A stretch of DNA of 64,000 nt, taken from Jacaranda mimosifolia. Its lineage: Eukaryota > Streptophyta > Magnoliopsida > Lamiales > Bignoniaceae. A program made the position numbers and the translations under genes. The notes under the pieces are model-generated. The model was not told where the DNA came from and ran no database searches. It was given only the letters and a program-made list of their open reading frames with translations. The stretch is from NCBI GenBank assembly GCA_018894105.1, contig CM032117.1:28314501-28378500 (forward strand), given 5' to 3'. Positions 24,130 to 35,177 of the stretch are shown here, piece after piece. How positions within the stretch are numbered: the first letter of the stretch is position 1; each line of letters starts with the position of its first letter.

Positions 24130-24690
24130 CCCACCCATTAGAAAAGAAAGCACCAATGTGCAAAAGAACTCCGCCAACTAGAAAATTGTACAACTCCTTA
24201 AATGTAAGAGAATGATGTATATGAGACCCACGACATGAAATTAACTACTTCAATGCTTCTTAGACATTCACAAAGGACTTTAGGTACTCATCCTTGAGAT
24301 AGATATAAATCTACTAATAGAAAAGTTCAGTTCGGAATAACTCGTATGGACTGAGAATTGTCTCAACCCTTTACATGTAAGACAATGCAGGATATAGGAC
24401 CCTCTACATGAACTCCAATATTTTAATACTTCTTAGAAATTTGGAACAAGGCACTTCAGGTTCTTAATATGGACTTCTATTATTATTTACTCTGCAGAAG
24501 AATTGCCAACACGCAGAAGAACTCTAATGGCTCAAGATATCCCAAATGCCAAATCCATAAGTGTAAGGCAATTCCACATATAGGGTAGTATGAAATCTAC
24601 TACTTCAATGATTCATGATGAGGGAATTTTCTATTAGGAAACGGTTCACTTTCTTTAATACCTTAGAAACAGCAGAAGATATTTCAATGT
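24130..24690 (-). repeat. Degenerate tandem repeat, units of about 173-186 bp
   Basis: The phrase TGTAAG(A/G)(C/G)AAT recurs at 24203, 24376 and 24562. Each is preceded by an AGAACTC/GAATTGTC-like stretch and followed about 30-60 bp later by ACTTCAATGCTTCTTAGA-like sequence. On the minus strand the first two copies give partly similar peptides (SCRGSHIHHSLTFKEL; SCRGSYILHCLTCKGL) broken by stops. This could be a decayed repeat-containing protein gene, but I do not recognise the family. Confidence 0.45.
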
Positions 24691-25769
24691 TCTAGTGCAA
24701 TGTGCCCAGTAAAAACAAATGTATAATAATCAACCAATTGCTCACAAGTTTCAGACTCCAAAGTTTCAATCAATTCAGATACATCCTTAATAAGTCAGAG
24801 AATCAATGTGCAACCATGATTCAAAAGCTTGAGCTTAAAGAATCAGAACCTAAGCTTTTAGAATTTATTGGATGGCATTGCCATTTGCCCAATTAATAAA
24901 TTTTTGGTCATAGCATCATCTCTGGGATTTTATCACCTAAATGCTGTTCAACCTCCTACACTCCCAAAAGGTATATAAATATACACCTCATCTTTCCCTA
25001 TTTGTGGCCTTAGGCATTATCTCAATCAACAACACTCCATGCCACCACATTTTTCTTGCTTACTGATGCATCGCCTCTTTTATGGCATACCAAAATGCCC
25101 AAAATCATTTTTGTTAACAGCTTCGTCAAGAAAGCATCAGCAACAGCACAGCATCACCACAAATTTAATGCCACCATATGCTCATCACAATATGGATAAC
25201 CATGAGTACAAAAATATACCTCCCATTGTTTATGATACTATCAAGAGTTAGGGTTCCATATTTATACGACATTATCAAGCCTCTTTCTTAGCTGTATATG
25301 TTCTTGAATAATAACCAAGAATTCATCCCTACAAGATTTTCAATCCCTAATTTCTTGAAAATCCAGCACCACATATTTACTCAATTCTTATTACATTAAC
25401 AAAGTAATTCACCATTTAGATATAATTTACGAAACAAACATGATAATAAGATAACCAAATCACCAAACAGAAACCAATAGATAAGCCAATTGAGAAACAA
25501 AAGGACGTGCAAATGCTGATATCAAGTGAAAAATATAATTGATGGCCAAATCCACTATTCTTACAGCATCATTCACAAAAATTAAAAAAAAAAAAAAAAA
25601 AAGTAAATAACAGCTGAAGGGATTTCTCCAGGTGTTTCGGTTATTGATGTCAAGTCAAAAGTTATTCCAGATTGAAAATCATGTAATGGGGCATAAGGCA
25701 CAAATATAAACATCAATAACAAAAAAGGAGGAAAAAAAAAAAAAAAAAGAATGGCATTCAAGTCTAGTG
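24691..25769. other. AT-rich intergenic DNA
   Basis: I see no gene. Poly-A tracts lie at about 25585-25602 and 25733-25748. Confidence 0.5.
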
Positions 25770-25905
25770 ACGATTACCGCACCAGCGTAGTTTGAGATGA
25801 GAAGTGAAGAGGCTGCCCGCGAAGAGAGAGAGAGATGCGAAAGAGTTTTGCCGCCTTTTATTTGAGTTTGCCGCTTTGGTTTCTTGATTCTTCTTATGCT
25901 TTTAC
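25770..25905 (-). promoter_or_regulatory. Candidate first exon/5' leader of a minus-strand transcript
   Basis: This short stretch is far more GC-rich than its surroundings. On the minus strand it reads as a plant-like leader: GCGGCAAACTC, then a CTCTCTCTCTCTTCGCGGGC tract, then GCG/GTAATCG, a possible splice donor near 25785. No matching coding exons were found downstream on the minus strand (24-21 kb), so it may be a non-coding RNA, a dead gene or unrelated sequence. Confidence 0.25.
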
Positions 25906-28099
25906 AGAGCTTTTAGCTTTATGTTTTTTGTTTATTTTGTTTTCCCCGAAATGTTAAATGAATAATCTGCTTTGTCATAGTCTCGTAGAATAACTCGTTT
26001 TGTTATTGATTTATTTTACGGAAAACAATCCCAGACTTTGAAATAAGGAACTGTTTTGAGTTGTGAATATGTAATGTTATTGTTGTTTTGTATTAGTTGT
26101 TATATAACACGTGAATAATATATTTTTTATCTGATGAAAATAGGATATAAAATGAGTCAAAATGATTAATAATTGCATGGATTCTAATCAATAAAGAGTA
26201 TTTTCTGTTGAATTTAATATAAAAATGACAGAAGTAGAATTTATGATATGAATAATAAGGTTAATAGTTTCTCCAATGGTGGCTAATAAAAAGCTTCAAT
26301 CCCAAATCAAGTTTTCCACAAGTAGAGGGCAAGTGATAAAGATTTTTCAAATGAGGGCAAGTCCACATTTTAAGTCGTTAACCAATCAGACAGCGTGTAT
26401 AATTAAGTCTTATTCAATGATACTCGGTTGAAACAAGTCATTTATAATTTATTTATGCCAATAATAACTGAAGCAAATATCTAAGATACTTTCATATATA
26501 AACCATCCACGTGAAACATGTTTTAAATAAATATATATATATTATGTTTATAAGTTATATTTAAATAAATAATATAATGAAGTATATCATATGGAGACTT
26601 TTAAAAACATGCTTGCAGATTTTTGTCATACAAATACATATATGTTTCTATTAAGTTGACTACAGAAACAAAATACTGAAGTCAACATTGAAAAATATTG
26701 TTAATTTGATTTAAAGTAAGCAACTTAAATTTCTTGATTTTTCTATGACACGTTGATTCCCATAATTTTGAAAATGAATTCATTATTCTAGTTGAGACTT
26801 GAGTGCTTAAAAAATTGAAATATAAAGAAAATTTTTACAATTTTCATCAAACTAAAACCATAGTGGATAGGAGCATGCACAAACATGTATGATACTTGAT
26901 AATGTAACTCAAAAGTGCAATTATCTATATTTGTGTGCGCAAACATTTTACGCATCTTACAATATAATAAAAATCCAATATAAGAATTATTAGTCATACA
27001 ATACAATATAAATTGTATAACATGATTGAAAAAGAACAGTGCAATCTAAGAATTAGGAGTCATATAATTTAGTACAAATTGTACCACATATGTGAATATA
27101 GTTCAATCTTAAAATCCTAAAATATGATTATGTTCCAAGCCAACAAGCCTCCACAAATCATCATTAAGTGGACCAAAACCTACAAAAAATAGCAAAACTT
27201 GTTTTGGTACGCACTGCAGTAAACTGTTTGGTACAGTTTGGTACAAACTGTACCAAACTCGGGTACAGTTTGGTAATAATCTGATATTCAAATAAACCAA
27301 ACCGTCCCACCTTTATATACTAAAACTTTTTGATATTAAATACATAAGTTTAATCATTATTTATGTAACTGTTTGTATATTTTAAAATCAAGTGACTTTT
27401 GACTCAATGACATAATCTCATATAAAATGTGAGGTTGGGAGTCTACAACGAACTCCCAACATGTGTATATATCAATGAACAAATTAAAATATATATATAT
27501 ATTGCATGTGCTAAATTTTGAAGTCCAATTTAGTACTCAATTTTTAATTATTTAAATTTGTTTGATTTTTAAAAATAATTAAATAATTTTATGGTACTTT
27601 TAATCTTTATGTGACACTTGATTCATAATCTTTGTTTACACTTGATTCGTCATTTCTTTTGTAATTTTCTTTTTAAATTTATAGAATATACTTCTTCGCT
27701 AAAATCTAATCCAACGTTCCATTATATCAAGAAAAAAGAATTAGAAGTTGGTAAGCTATTTGACGACTTTGTTATTGTGTTTGTTAAACGAATCTTGTAG
27801 TATATATTAAATAACTTATTTGCCTACTTTGTTATTATGTTATCCGAACAAATTAATGCTTGCAATTATATAACTTAATGGACTACTTTACTGTTGTATT
27901 GAAGCATTAAATAAATTATATAATGCAAGCATTTGGTTAAATAATTTAAGCTCAAATAATTTAAAATTTTAGTCTTTTCGGACTATGCACCACCTTTCAT
28001 TGACAAATTAATATATTAGTTCTTATTGAATGATATATGTGAACACAAATAGTTAAATTATCTGAAAATATATAAAAAAGACAAATATTATATTATTGT
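25906..28099. other. AT-rich intergenic DNA before the Gypsy element
   Basis: No gene seen. It contains a perfect inverted repeat at 27226-27258. Near 26950-27110 two similar 45-bp stretches (ATAAGAATTATTAGTCATAC and CTAAGAATTAGGAGTCATAT) form a weak direct repeat. Confidence 0.5.
27226..27258. repeat. Perfect 14-bp inverted repeat (GTTTGGTACAGTTT)
   Basis: GTTTGGTACAGTTT (27226-27239) and its exact reverse complement (27245-27258) are separated by 5 bp. A further copy of the core (GGTACAGTTTGGTA) starts at 27262. It could form a hairpin. Function is unknown. Confidence 0.85.
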
Positions 28100-28104
28100 C
28101 ACTT

Positions 28105-28448
28105 TGATATTGCTAAAATTAACTATAAGGGCAATTCTATAAATTAATAAAAAATGGCTTAATAACTTAGAATTAATTAACCATGTAAAAGGGTTGGAAA
28201 GTCCAAAAGGCAAGAAGCCCATAAAGAAGGGCAGAAAAACCATAATGGACCTAAGTCCATTAAAATTAAAATCTATAAATACCAAGTCCCATAAAGAACT
28301 TGGACATAAGAAATTATTTGGCAAAAACTACAAACTCAAAGAACTTTTGAAAAAAGAAAAGATCTTTATGCGCTCGCTTTAGAGGAGAAGAATCAACAAA
28401 AATCACTGTCTACCGGAAAAGACCCTGCTTCATTTTCATACTACATTA
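28105..28448 (+). repeat. 5' LTR of the Gypsy element
   Basis: Starts TGATATTGCTAAAATTAACT and ends TACTACATTA. It aligns over its full length with the 3' LTR (for example ATGGACCTAAGTCCATTAAA here, TGGGCCTAAGTCCATCAAGA there). The terminal CA has mutated to TA. TATA-like TATAAATACC is near 28273. Clear divergence between the LTRs means the insertion is not recent. Confidence 0.88.
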
Positions 28449-28450
28449 TT

Positions 28451-28468
28451 TTGGTGCCATCTGTGAGA
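28451..28468 (+). other. Primer-binding-site region (Gypsy element)
   Basis: TTGGTGCCATCTGTGAGA immediately follows the 5' LTR and resembles the TTGGCGCCGTCTGTGGGA-type sequence at this position in plant Tat elements. The exact tRNA cannot be fixed from a mutated site. Confidence 0.6.
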
Positions 28469-28489
28469 ACTCAAGAAGAAAATAGGAGC

Positions 28490-28780
28490 TATGCGAATGC
28501 AAACGAGATTCATAATGAAAGTCCCTATTACTTGCACGACCTCCCAATGTGAAAAAGAGAGTAATAGCTACCAAGACGCTCACTTGCCACTAACAATGAA
28601 GGAAGATGCTAGCATCGACAACCTCGCATCACCGAACCTCAAAGCAAGAAGAAAAAAGGCTGGTGAATTTAAGTTTGGAGTGCAATAAGAACTCAAGAGT
28701 ATGGAGATCTACCCTAGCGATCCTTGTGGACCACTGAGATTGGAGCCCTCCTAGACTCGAATTTTGAGAATGAGCTAGTA
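28490..28780 (+). pseudogene. Remnant of the gag/protease region, mostly deleted
   Basis: Only about 300 bp lie between the primer site and the linker that leads into reverse transcriptase, where a complete Tat element has several kilobases. A frame from 28491 (ending TAA about 28686) shows no recognisable gag domain. A large internal deletion is the simplest reading. Confidence 0.45.
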
Positions 28781-30060
28781 CGTTTCTTGAGAGATGACCA
28801 TCATGTGTTCTATTTATAGGGGATCTCTCCTGACATTATTACGTACCACCTGAGAGTAGACCCAACCATATGGCTGATACAGTAGAAGAGAAGGAAATTT
28901 AGAGTGAAACACAATTAAATAATCGAGGATGAGGTGGATAAGCTATTGCAAGTGAAGTACATTCGACCAGTCCAATACTTCAAGTGGCAGGCTAATGTAG
29001 TACTGGTGCCCAAGCTCAATGCGAAATAAAACATGTGTATTGACTTTATCGACCACAACAAAGCTTGTTCAAAAGACCCGTTCCCACTTCCATGTATTGA
29101 TGCGTCGGCAAACTTCACAGCAAAAAGTGAGATTTTGAGTTTTCTTGATCCCTATTAGGGATACAGCCAAATCTATTTGGCCTCGGAAGATCAAGAGAAA
29201 ATGAGCTTCATAACCATCTATAGAATTTATTACTCTAATGTGATGTTGTTCGGACTTAAGAATACATATGCTACACACCAAAGGTAGGTTAACCACATGT
29301 TCGAAGGTATGATTGGAAGGAACATAGAACTTTGGTCAAAACTCACGAGCAATGCAACTGCCGCCGTGACCTTAGAGAATGATTCGACATCTTAATAAGA
29401 TTCAACTTGAGAGTCAACCCGAAAAAATGCGCCTTTAGGTTACATAGAGATAAATTCCTGCGATACACAGCGTCCAAGAGTAGGATTGAGCTAATCTCGA
29501 CAAGATCAAAGCGGTATTAAAGATACTATCCCGACGTAACACCAAGGAGGTGCAGATACTAGCAGGATGCTTGGCCATATTAGACCATTTGATCTCTCCG
29601 CCTATCAAGAAAGGACTACCCATCTTCAAGATCCTAAGGAGAGCTAAAACCTGAATAGGCCGTGTGATAGAGCTTTCTTGCAGTTGAAGGAGTACTTAAC
29701 ATTACCACCATTATTGAGAAAACTGAGAATGGTCAAAACCTTGTACTTATATCTAGCATCAAGAATGTCACGGTAAGTGTTGCCTTAGTGCACAAGCAAG
29801 TAAGAGAACACTAATTGGTGTATCACATCAGCCACCTCCTCCAAGATCCATAAACACAATACACCCTCACCGAGAAATTGGCCTTGGCAGTGATGATGGC
29901 CACATACTTTCAAGATCGCCCAATTTTGGTACTCACCAACTACCCTTTGAGAAGGATACTCAGTAGTCCAAAAGGCCTCGATGAGGCTCGTTAAGTGGGC
30001 ACTAGAGTTAAGTCAGTACAAGATTAAGTACTACACTTGACCTACCATCACGGCACAAAT
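28781..30060 (+). pseudogene. Gypsy reverse transcriptase, broken
   Basis: Readable segments: GISPDIITYHLRVDPT (28819 on), EDEVDKLLQVKYIRPV, CIDFIDHNKACSKDPFPLP (29035-29092), then SFLDPY followed by TAG at 29156-29158 where the family has Ser, and GYSQIYLAS. Downstream, FNLRVNPKKCAF (29400-29435) matches the end of the palm region. The catalytic YxDD segment that should lie between about 29330 and 29390 is not readable and seems deleted. Multiple frames and stops show that it is inactive. Confidence 0.8.
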
Positions 30061-30480
30061 CTTAGCAAATTTCCTGGTGGAAGGAACTAGAGAAGATGTA
30101 GAGATCCCTCCTTACTTAGGTCCTTTACATAGAGATGGATTGGCCACATGAGTTTTGGTGGAGCGGGAATAATCTCAGAGAGCCCCCATGGCGAGAGGAT
30201 GGAGAATGTCGTAAAACTTACTTTTTTGTCTCTAATAAAGAAGCTGAATATGAAGCACTAGTTATAGGAATAAAGCTAGCTTATGCATCTAGAACGTGGC
30301 AGTTAGCTGCTTATAACGATTCTAAACTGGTGGTAGCTCAAGTCACCGAAAGCTATGAAGCTAAAGAAGACAGCTGGCTAGGTGCCTCAACTTAGTGAAA
30401 ATAATACAACAGGTGTTTGAAGACTTCACCCTCACCCAAGAAGTGAAAATGTTGACTGGTTAGTCAAAATTTCTAGTTCA
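30061..30480 (+). pseudogene. Gypsy RNase H domain remnant
   Basis: The frame at 30135-30395 carries KEAEYEALVIGIKLA and YNDSKLVVAQVTESYEAKED, typical of the second (archaeal-type) RNase H of Tat elements. It ends at TAG near 30393, where the family would continue toward integrase. Confidence 0.8.
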
Positions 30481-30699
30481 ATGACCGTTGTGAAGAGCCA
30501 ACGAATCACATTTTTAACTATGAATGCATTGGACCAGCAGCTTCTTGAAGATAGAACTAACCTTACCCTTGAGATAATAGATATGCACATTGATGTCGAC
30601 ACTTAGATGACTTATATTGTGAAGTACTTACGAGATGGTTATCTCCCTAATACATCAAAAGAGGTGCATTGAATAACAATGCGAGCAACACAATTTATT

Positions 30700-31820
30700 T
30701 TGGTAGATACTTATACAAGAGAGGCTTTTCGCAACCCTACTTGAAATGCCTGCCACCCAAAAGGGTAGAGTACGTGCTTAGGGAGATTCACGAAGGCTTA
30801 CATTGAAATCATTTGGAGTTAGATCACTGGCCTCAAAGACCATTTGGCAAGGTATTTTTGGTAGACCATATTGAGGGTTGCCCAAGCATTGGCGAGGAGC
30901 TGTAAACCTTACTAGGATCATGCTATCCTGAGTCATCAACTTAGCACCCTTCTATAGCACATCAACAATCCTTACCCCTTCGTTCAATAAGAAATGTACA
31001 TCTGGGGCCTTTCCATCGAGCCCCGGCCAAAGAAAGTTCCTCATCGTGGCAGTGGATTGCTTTTTCTTAAAGTAGGTGGAAATAGTATCTTCAGCACGAA
31101 TATCCATAAAAAAAGTGTGACAATTCTTCTGGAAGAACATCGTTTGTATATTTAGAATACCTTGAGCATTATTCTCCAACAACGGGACCCAATTCATTGG
31201 AGCAAAACTTAGGGAGTGGTGCCAAGAATTTTTCATCAAATAGTTCTTCATATAAGTAGCCAATCGTTGAGACATAGGGTAGGGAGACATCATAAACAAG
31301 ACTATCCTACAACACTTTAAGATGTGACTTGAAGATGCTAAAAGAGAACGGGTAGATGAACTCCCCTCAGAATATGGGCATACAGGACTACTCACAAGTA
31401 TCCACCGGAGAATCCCCATTCAGCCTAGTATATGCAATAGAAGCGGTGACTCCAACAGAAATACGAAAAGTCAACTGAAAGGTTAGAATTAAGTTATATT
31501 GTCTACGTAAATTCCAAGGAATTGAGAGCCAATCTTAATCTGCCACCTGAGATGAGGGAAACAGCATATATCCATGCTAAAAGATACAAAACCAAGAAGG
31601 CCAAAGCATACAACGCTTGAGTATGTCCTAAAAGCTTTCAAATCGGTGACTTGGTGATGAGAAGAGTAGAGGCATCAGGATTTATCAGCAAACTAGGCAT
31701 CAAATAGGAAGGCCCCTATAAAGTAATTGAGATTGTCAACCCAGAAGCATAAAAATTGTAGACAATGGAAGACAGAGAAGTGACCATGACTTGGAATGTC
31801 TCCAACCTAAGAAATTCTAC
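30700..31820 (+). pseudogene. Gypsy integrase, broken
   Basis: The core is readable as APGQRKFLIVAVDCF-like sequence (from about 31015), then NNGTQFIGAKLREWCQEF (about 31180-31235, DNGTQF in the family, with the catalytic Asp replaced by Asn). The C-terminal part follows: LNLPPEMRETAYIHAKRYK (31540 on), FQIGDLVMRRVEASG (31635 on) and EGPYKVIEIVNPEA. At least a dozen stops or frameshifts are visible. The 155-codon minus-strand open frame at 30952-31419 is the antisense of this region. Confidence 0.8.
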
Positions 31821-34811
31821 ACATGACCAACAACAACCACCTCTAATGCCACCTAAATGTCCTGCCTTTGGCACTGCTTGAGTATTACTTGCCTTTTTGC
31901 AATTTATACTTTGAATTTACTTATTTGCCTTGAAGTTTATCTTTTGTTGAATAAGAAGTTAATTCAAATAGCGCACTTCTTTTGGCTATCAATATTCGCT
32001 TGAACAAATACATGTTCTTGGTATTATAATGTTTTATCTTATAATTTTGATATTTTCAGTGACTGCACACCCTCTTAGGAAGTGCTCTTAAAGACCTTTT
32101 TTTATAAATCCACTATAGTCCCCTTAGGAGGCACGTGGTAACACACAACATAATCCCACTATACAGCTTTTTGAGGGCAAGTAGTTGCAAGTGTAATCCC
32201 ATTATAGGCCCTCCGAGAAGCACATGGTAGCTACTATAAAAGAGCCCACTAAAAGTCCCTAGGAGGCATGTGGCAACTCCTCTAACAAAGCCTATTAAAG
32301 GCTACTCAAAAGGATCGTAGCATCTCCTATGCAAAAGCCCACTGAAAGTCCTTCGGGAAGCTTATGGTATGTACTCTGAAAAAAGATCTAATACACTCCC
32401 CTTTAGGAGAGACCTTCACAATTAAGCAAAAAAGTCCACATTGAGTGCTTGCGAGGAAGAAAGTGGCAATATCTCAACACTTAAAAAAATGAAAAAATTT
32501 CCAAGTCAAATGACTTCCTAAGTTATTACACACTTATTATAAAGCCTCCCAAAAGACCCATGAATACACCCTCTTCACTTCATCACCTGAACTTCAATAT
32601 CAACAGCCAACGAAGTCTGATTTAAAAAGGTTTCCTACCTCGTTAAAGCTATTTTGCCATGCACCATGATTACACTGGCAACAATTGATTGAAACTTACT
32701 AAGCATATATGTGACCCTATTCAAAATTTTACCAAGTCCTCAAGCAAAAGCTAAAAAACTTAGACCCTGAATAAACCTAGGAAAGTTCTAGGCACTCTAG
32801 AAAAGAAATAAAAAGACATAGAAAGAAAAGATTTTTCCTACTATGGACGCCTCAGTAGTGCTCAAGAAAAAAGGTGCCCAACACGACACCCAAGATGATG
32901 ATAAGAAAGTCCCCAGCATAGGCGCTTAGGACGAAAAGAGATCGTTGCCCTTGGACAGACACCCAAGATAATGATGAGAAAGGCGCCCCATACGAGTACT
33001 CGATATGGCAAGATGAGTACTTCACGTAGGCACTTGAAAATGGTCCTCCCTGTGGGCATCAAGTGCCCCAAATTCCATGAATGGGCATCCACTCATAAAC
33101 CCCATCCCGAACATTTTTTTTCCTCCCTTCTACCTCCTTTCCTTGGTATAGCCCCCAAGGGACACACAATATGCGATCATGCATTTCATGCGAACAAGTT
33201 CCATAAGCATAACTCAAAAGTTCCAAAACATGCTAAGAATAATAAAATTAACAAAAAGAAATTCAAAATAAAATAGTAAAAGCAAAAGGATTGCTACATA
33301 ATGCTCATTTTTCCTGGTGTTTGTAAATGAGGACTCATCCTCCTTCTATCTCTACTGTTGAACTACCTCGGTGATCTTTTGCTTAAAGCGAGTCCCCATA
33401 GCCACAACCATTTTGGCATAAACAAAGCATCTACTCTATAAAATGAAAAATAAAGATCGATGATCCAGCACTAGCACAAAGAAAAAAGTGAAAAATAAAT
33501 CTAAACTAAGTGCAAGGACTTATCAGCCTAAAATATCCAACATCTGCCTCAATCAATGGAGAAGAAGATCATAATTTTAACATTCCTCGATCATGCTCAT
33601 TCATCATGTTGTTCGTTCAGCGCGCCTTGCATATGGTCAACATTGAAGGTGATCTCACCTATACCCTATTAAAAGTGCCCAGCATTACAAAAGCAATGAG
33701 ACTCACAGGCGACAAGTCTTCCAAATAGCTCAACGCTAAAATTAGAGCAATAATACTCTAACCGTTGGGATAAAGACACAAGTCTTGATAGTACGGCAGA
33801 GATAATAACCAGGTTTATGTCTAATTGATACTTAGCCAACTACAAAAGGACAAGAGGAGCTCATGAAAACCACAGTTATTGAAAGCCCTCTCGATGAAAC
33901 TCGTTAAGAGATACCCCCAATTGAAATGCTTGAAATGATTTTTATGCATTGAGACCATTATAGGTCATACCAAATTCATCAAGATTTAACTACCCTATAA
34001 TAATGCATAAGACAGAACTACCAATGCTAAATAAAGGCTCCCAAACTCAAGGGATGCAACAACCTCCTCGCAAGGAGGACAAGCCTCACAAATCAAATCA
34101 AATTAACCCTTTTGCTACTGCTCGCAATGGAGCTACTCGCACGTAAGTCGAAAATAAAGGATAACGAGTTGTCTCGAGATTTCTTCCTAATCAAGAAGGC
34201 AACTTTTTAAAACGTCTAAGCCCTCAATTAAACATGGAACACTATCAATAATCCCATAAAATTTTTGAAGCAGATAAACTTTATGATAGTATCTAAATCC
34301 TACGTGGATGTAGAGCTTAAAGTAAGCACCCCATGCGGATGCCCAATGCAAGCGCTTAATAGGCGCCAAATGTAGTGCCCGACATTAGCATCGTACCCCA
34401 TGGAGAAATTAAGTGAGCATAACGTAGGCTCCTTGTGCAGGCGCCCAACACAGGCACCTGATGCAGATGCCAACTCAATGTAGACACCCAGCAAGCACCC
34501 AACTCAAATGTCCAAGCGGGCACCCGATGCAAAGACTCTCCCTTTGTTTCTCCTACTTGACATTTCAATCATCACAATCACACTTGAAATTCCACCTAAG
34601 TCTTGAGACAAATACAACGTGAAACTTTTTTAAGTCCTTAGACAATAGCAACATAGGAATTTTTTCAAGTCTCTCACCAAACACAAGCATGCGACCATGC
34701 ACACCTAACATGATTAGTGAAAATTAATTAAACTAACAATCGTATTTTAATAAAGTAAAGAAAAAAATTAAAAATTGAACTTCTAATATATTTTCGATAA
34801 ACCTTCCTATC
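31821..34811 (+). repeat. Non-coding 3' tail of the Gypsy element with tandem repeats
   Basis: About 3 kb without coding domains. From 32080 to 32400, phrases such as CCCACTAAAAGTCC and GGAGGCATGTGGCAACTCC repeat every 50-70 bp, matching 1980-2390. Near 32850-33090 and 34310-34530 a GC-richer minisatellite built on GCGCCCAACACAGGCACC-like units appears. Long variable tails are a known feature of Tat elements. Confidence 0.7.
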
Positions 34812-34823
34812 AAAAATAGGGGG
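34812..34823 (+). other. Polypurine tract (Gypsy element)
   Basis: AAAAATAGGGGG lies two bases before the 3' LTR, the expected plus-strand priming site. Confidence 0.85.
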
Positions 34824-34825
34824 CT

Positions 34826-35172
34826 TGATGATACTGCTTAAATTGGCTATAAGTGCAATTCAATAAATTAACTAACAATGGCTCAATAACTTAAAATTAA
34901 TTAACCAAGCAAAGGGCTGAGAATCCAAAAGGCAAGTAAAGCCCATAAAGAATGATAGAAAAACCCTAATGGGCCTAAGTCCATCAAGACTAAAATATAT
35001 AAATATCGAGTTCCGAAATGAACTTAGATATAAGAAATCATTTGCAAAAAACTGCAAAACTTGGAGAACTAATTTTGAGAATAAAAGATCTCTTTATGCG
35101 CCCTCTAGAGGAAAAGAACCACAAAAATCACTATCTACCAAAAGAGCCTTACTCCATTTTCGTGTAGCATCA
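34826..35172 (+). repeat. 3' LTR of the Gypsy element
   Basis: Starts TGATGATACTGCTTAAATTG and ends GTAGCATCA, followed by the CACTT target copy. It matches the 5' LTR along its length. Confidence 0.88.
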
Positions 35173-35177
35173 CACTT

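Larger units (their letters stand above)
21400..24130. other. AT-rich intergenic DNA
   Basis: No convincing gene. Open frames such as 21460-21780 (+, 106 codons) show no domain. The stretch contains the possible CACTA end (22774-22822) and a poly-C tract (23088-23103). Confidence 0.5.
28100..35177 (+). mobile_element. Ty3/Gypsy (Tat-like) element with both LTRs and target duplication
   Basis: The element spans 28105-35172 (7068 bp), flanked by CACTT at 28100-28104 and 35173-35177, the 5-bp target-site duplication. It has two LTRs of 344 and 347 bp, a primer-site region after the 5' LTR, RT, RNase H and integrase remnants in that order (Ty3/Gypsy), a long non-coding 3' tail of about 3 kb and a polypurine tract. 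Gag and protease are almost wholly missing and every domain has stops. The GISPDIITYHL and KDPFPLP motifs and the long tail point to the Tat lineage. Confidence 0.88.

Noticed and set aside
30952..31419. 155-codon open frame on the minus strand
   Set aside because: It is the antisense of the broken Gypsy integrase on the + strand, whose motifs (NNGTQFIGAKLREW) explain the region.
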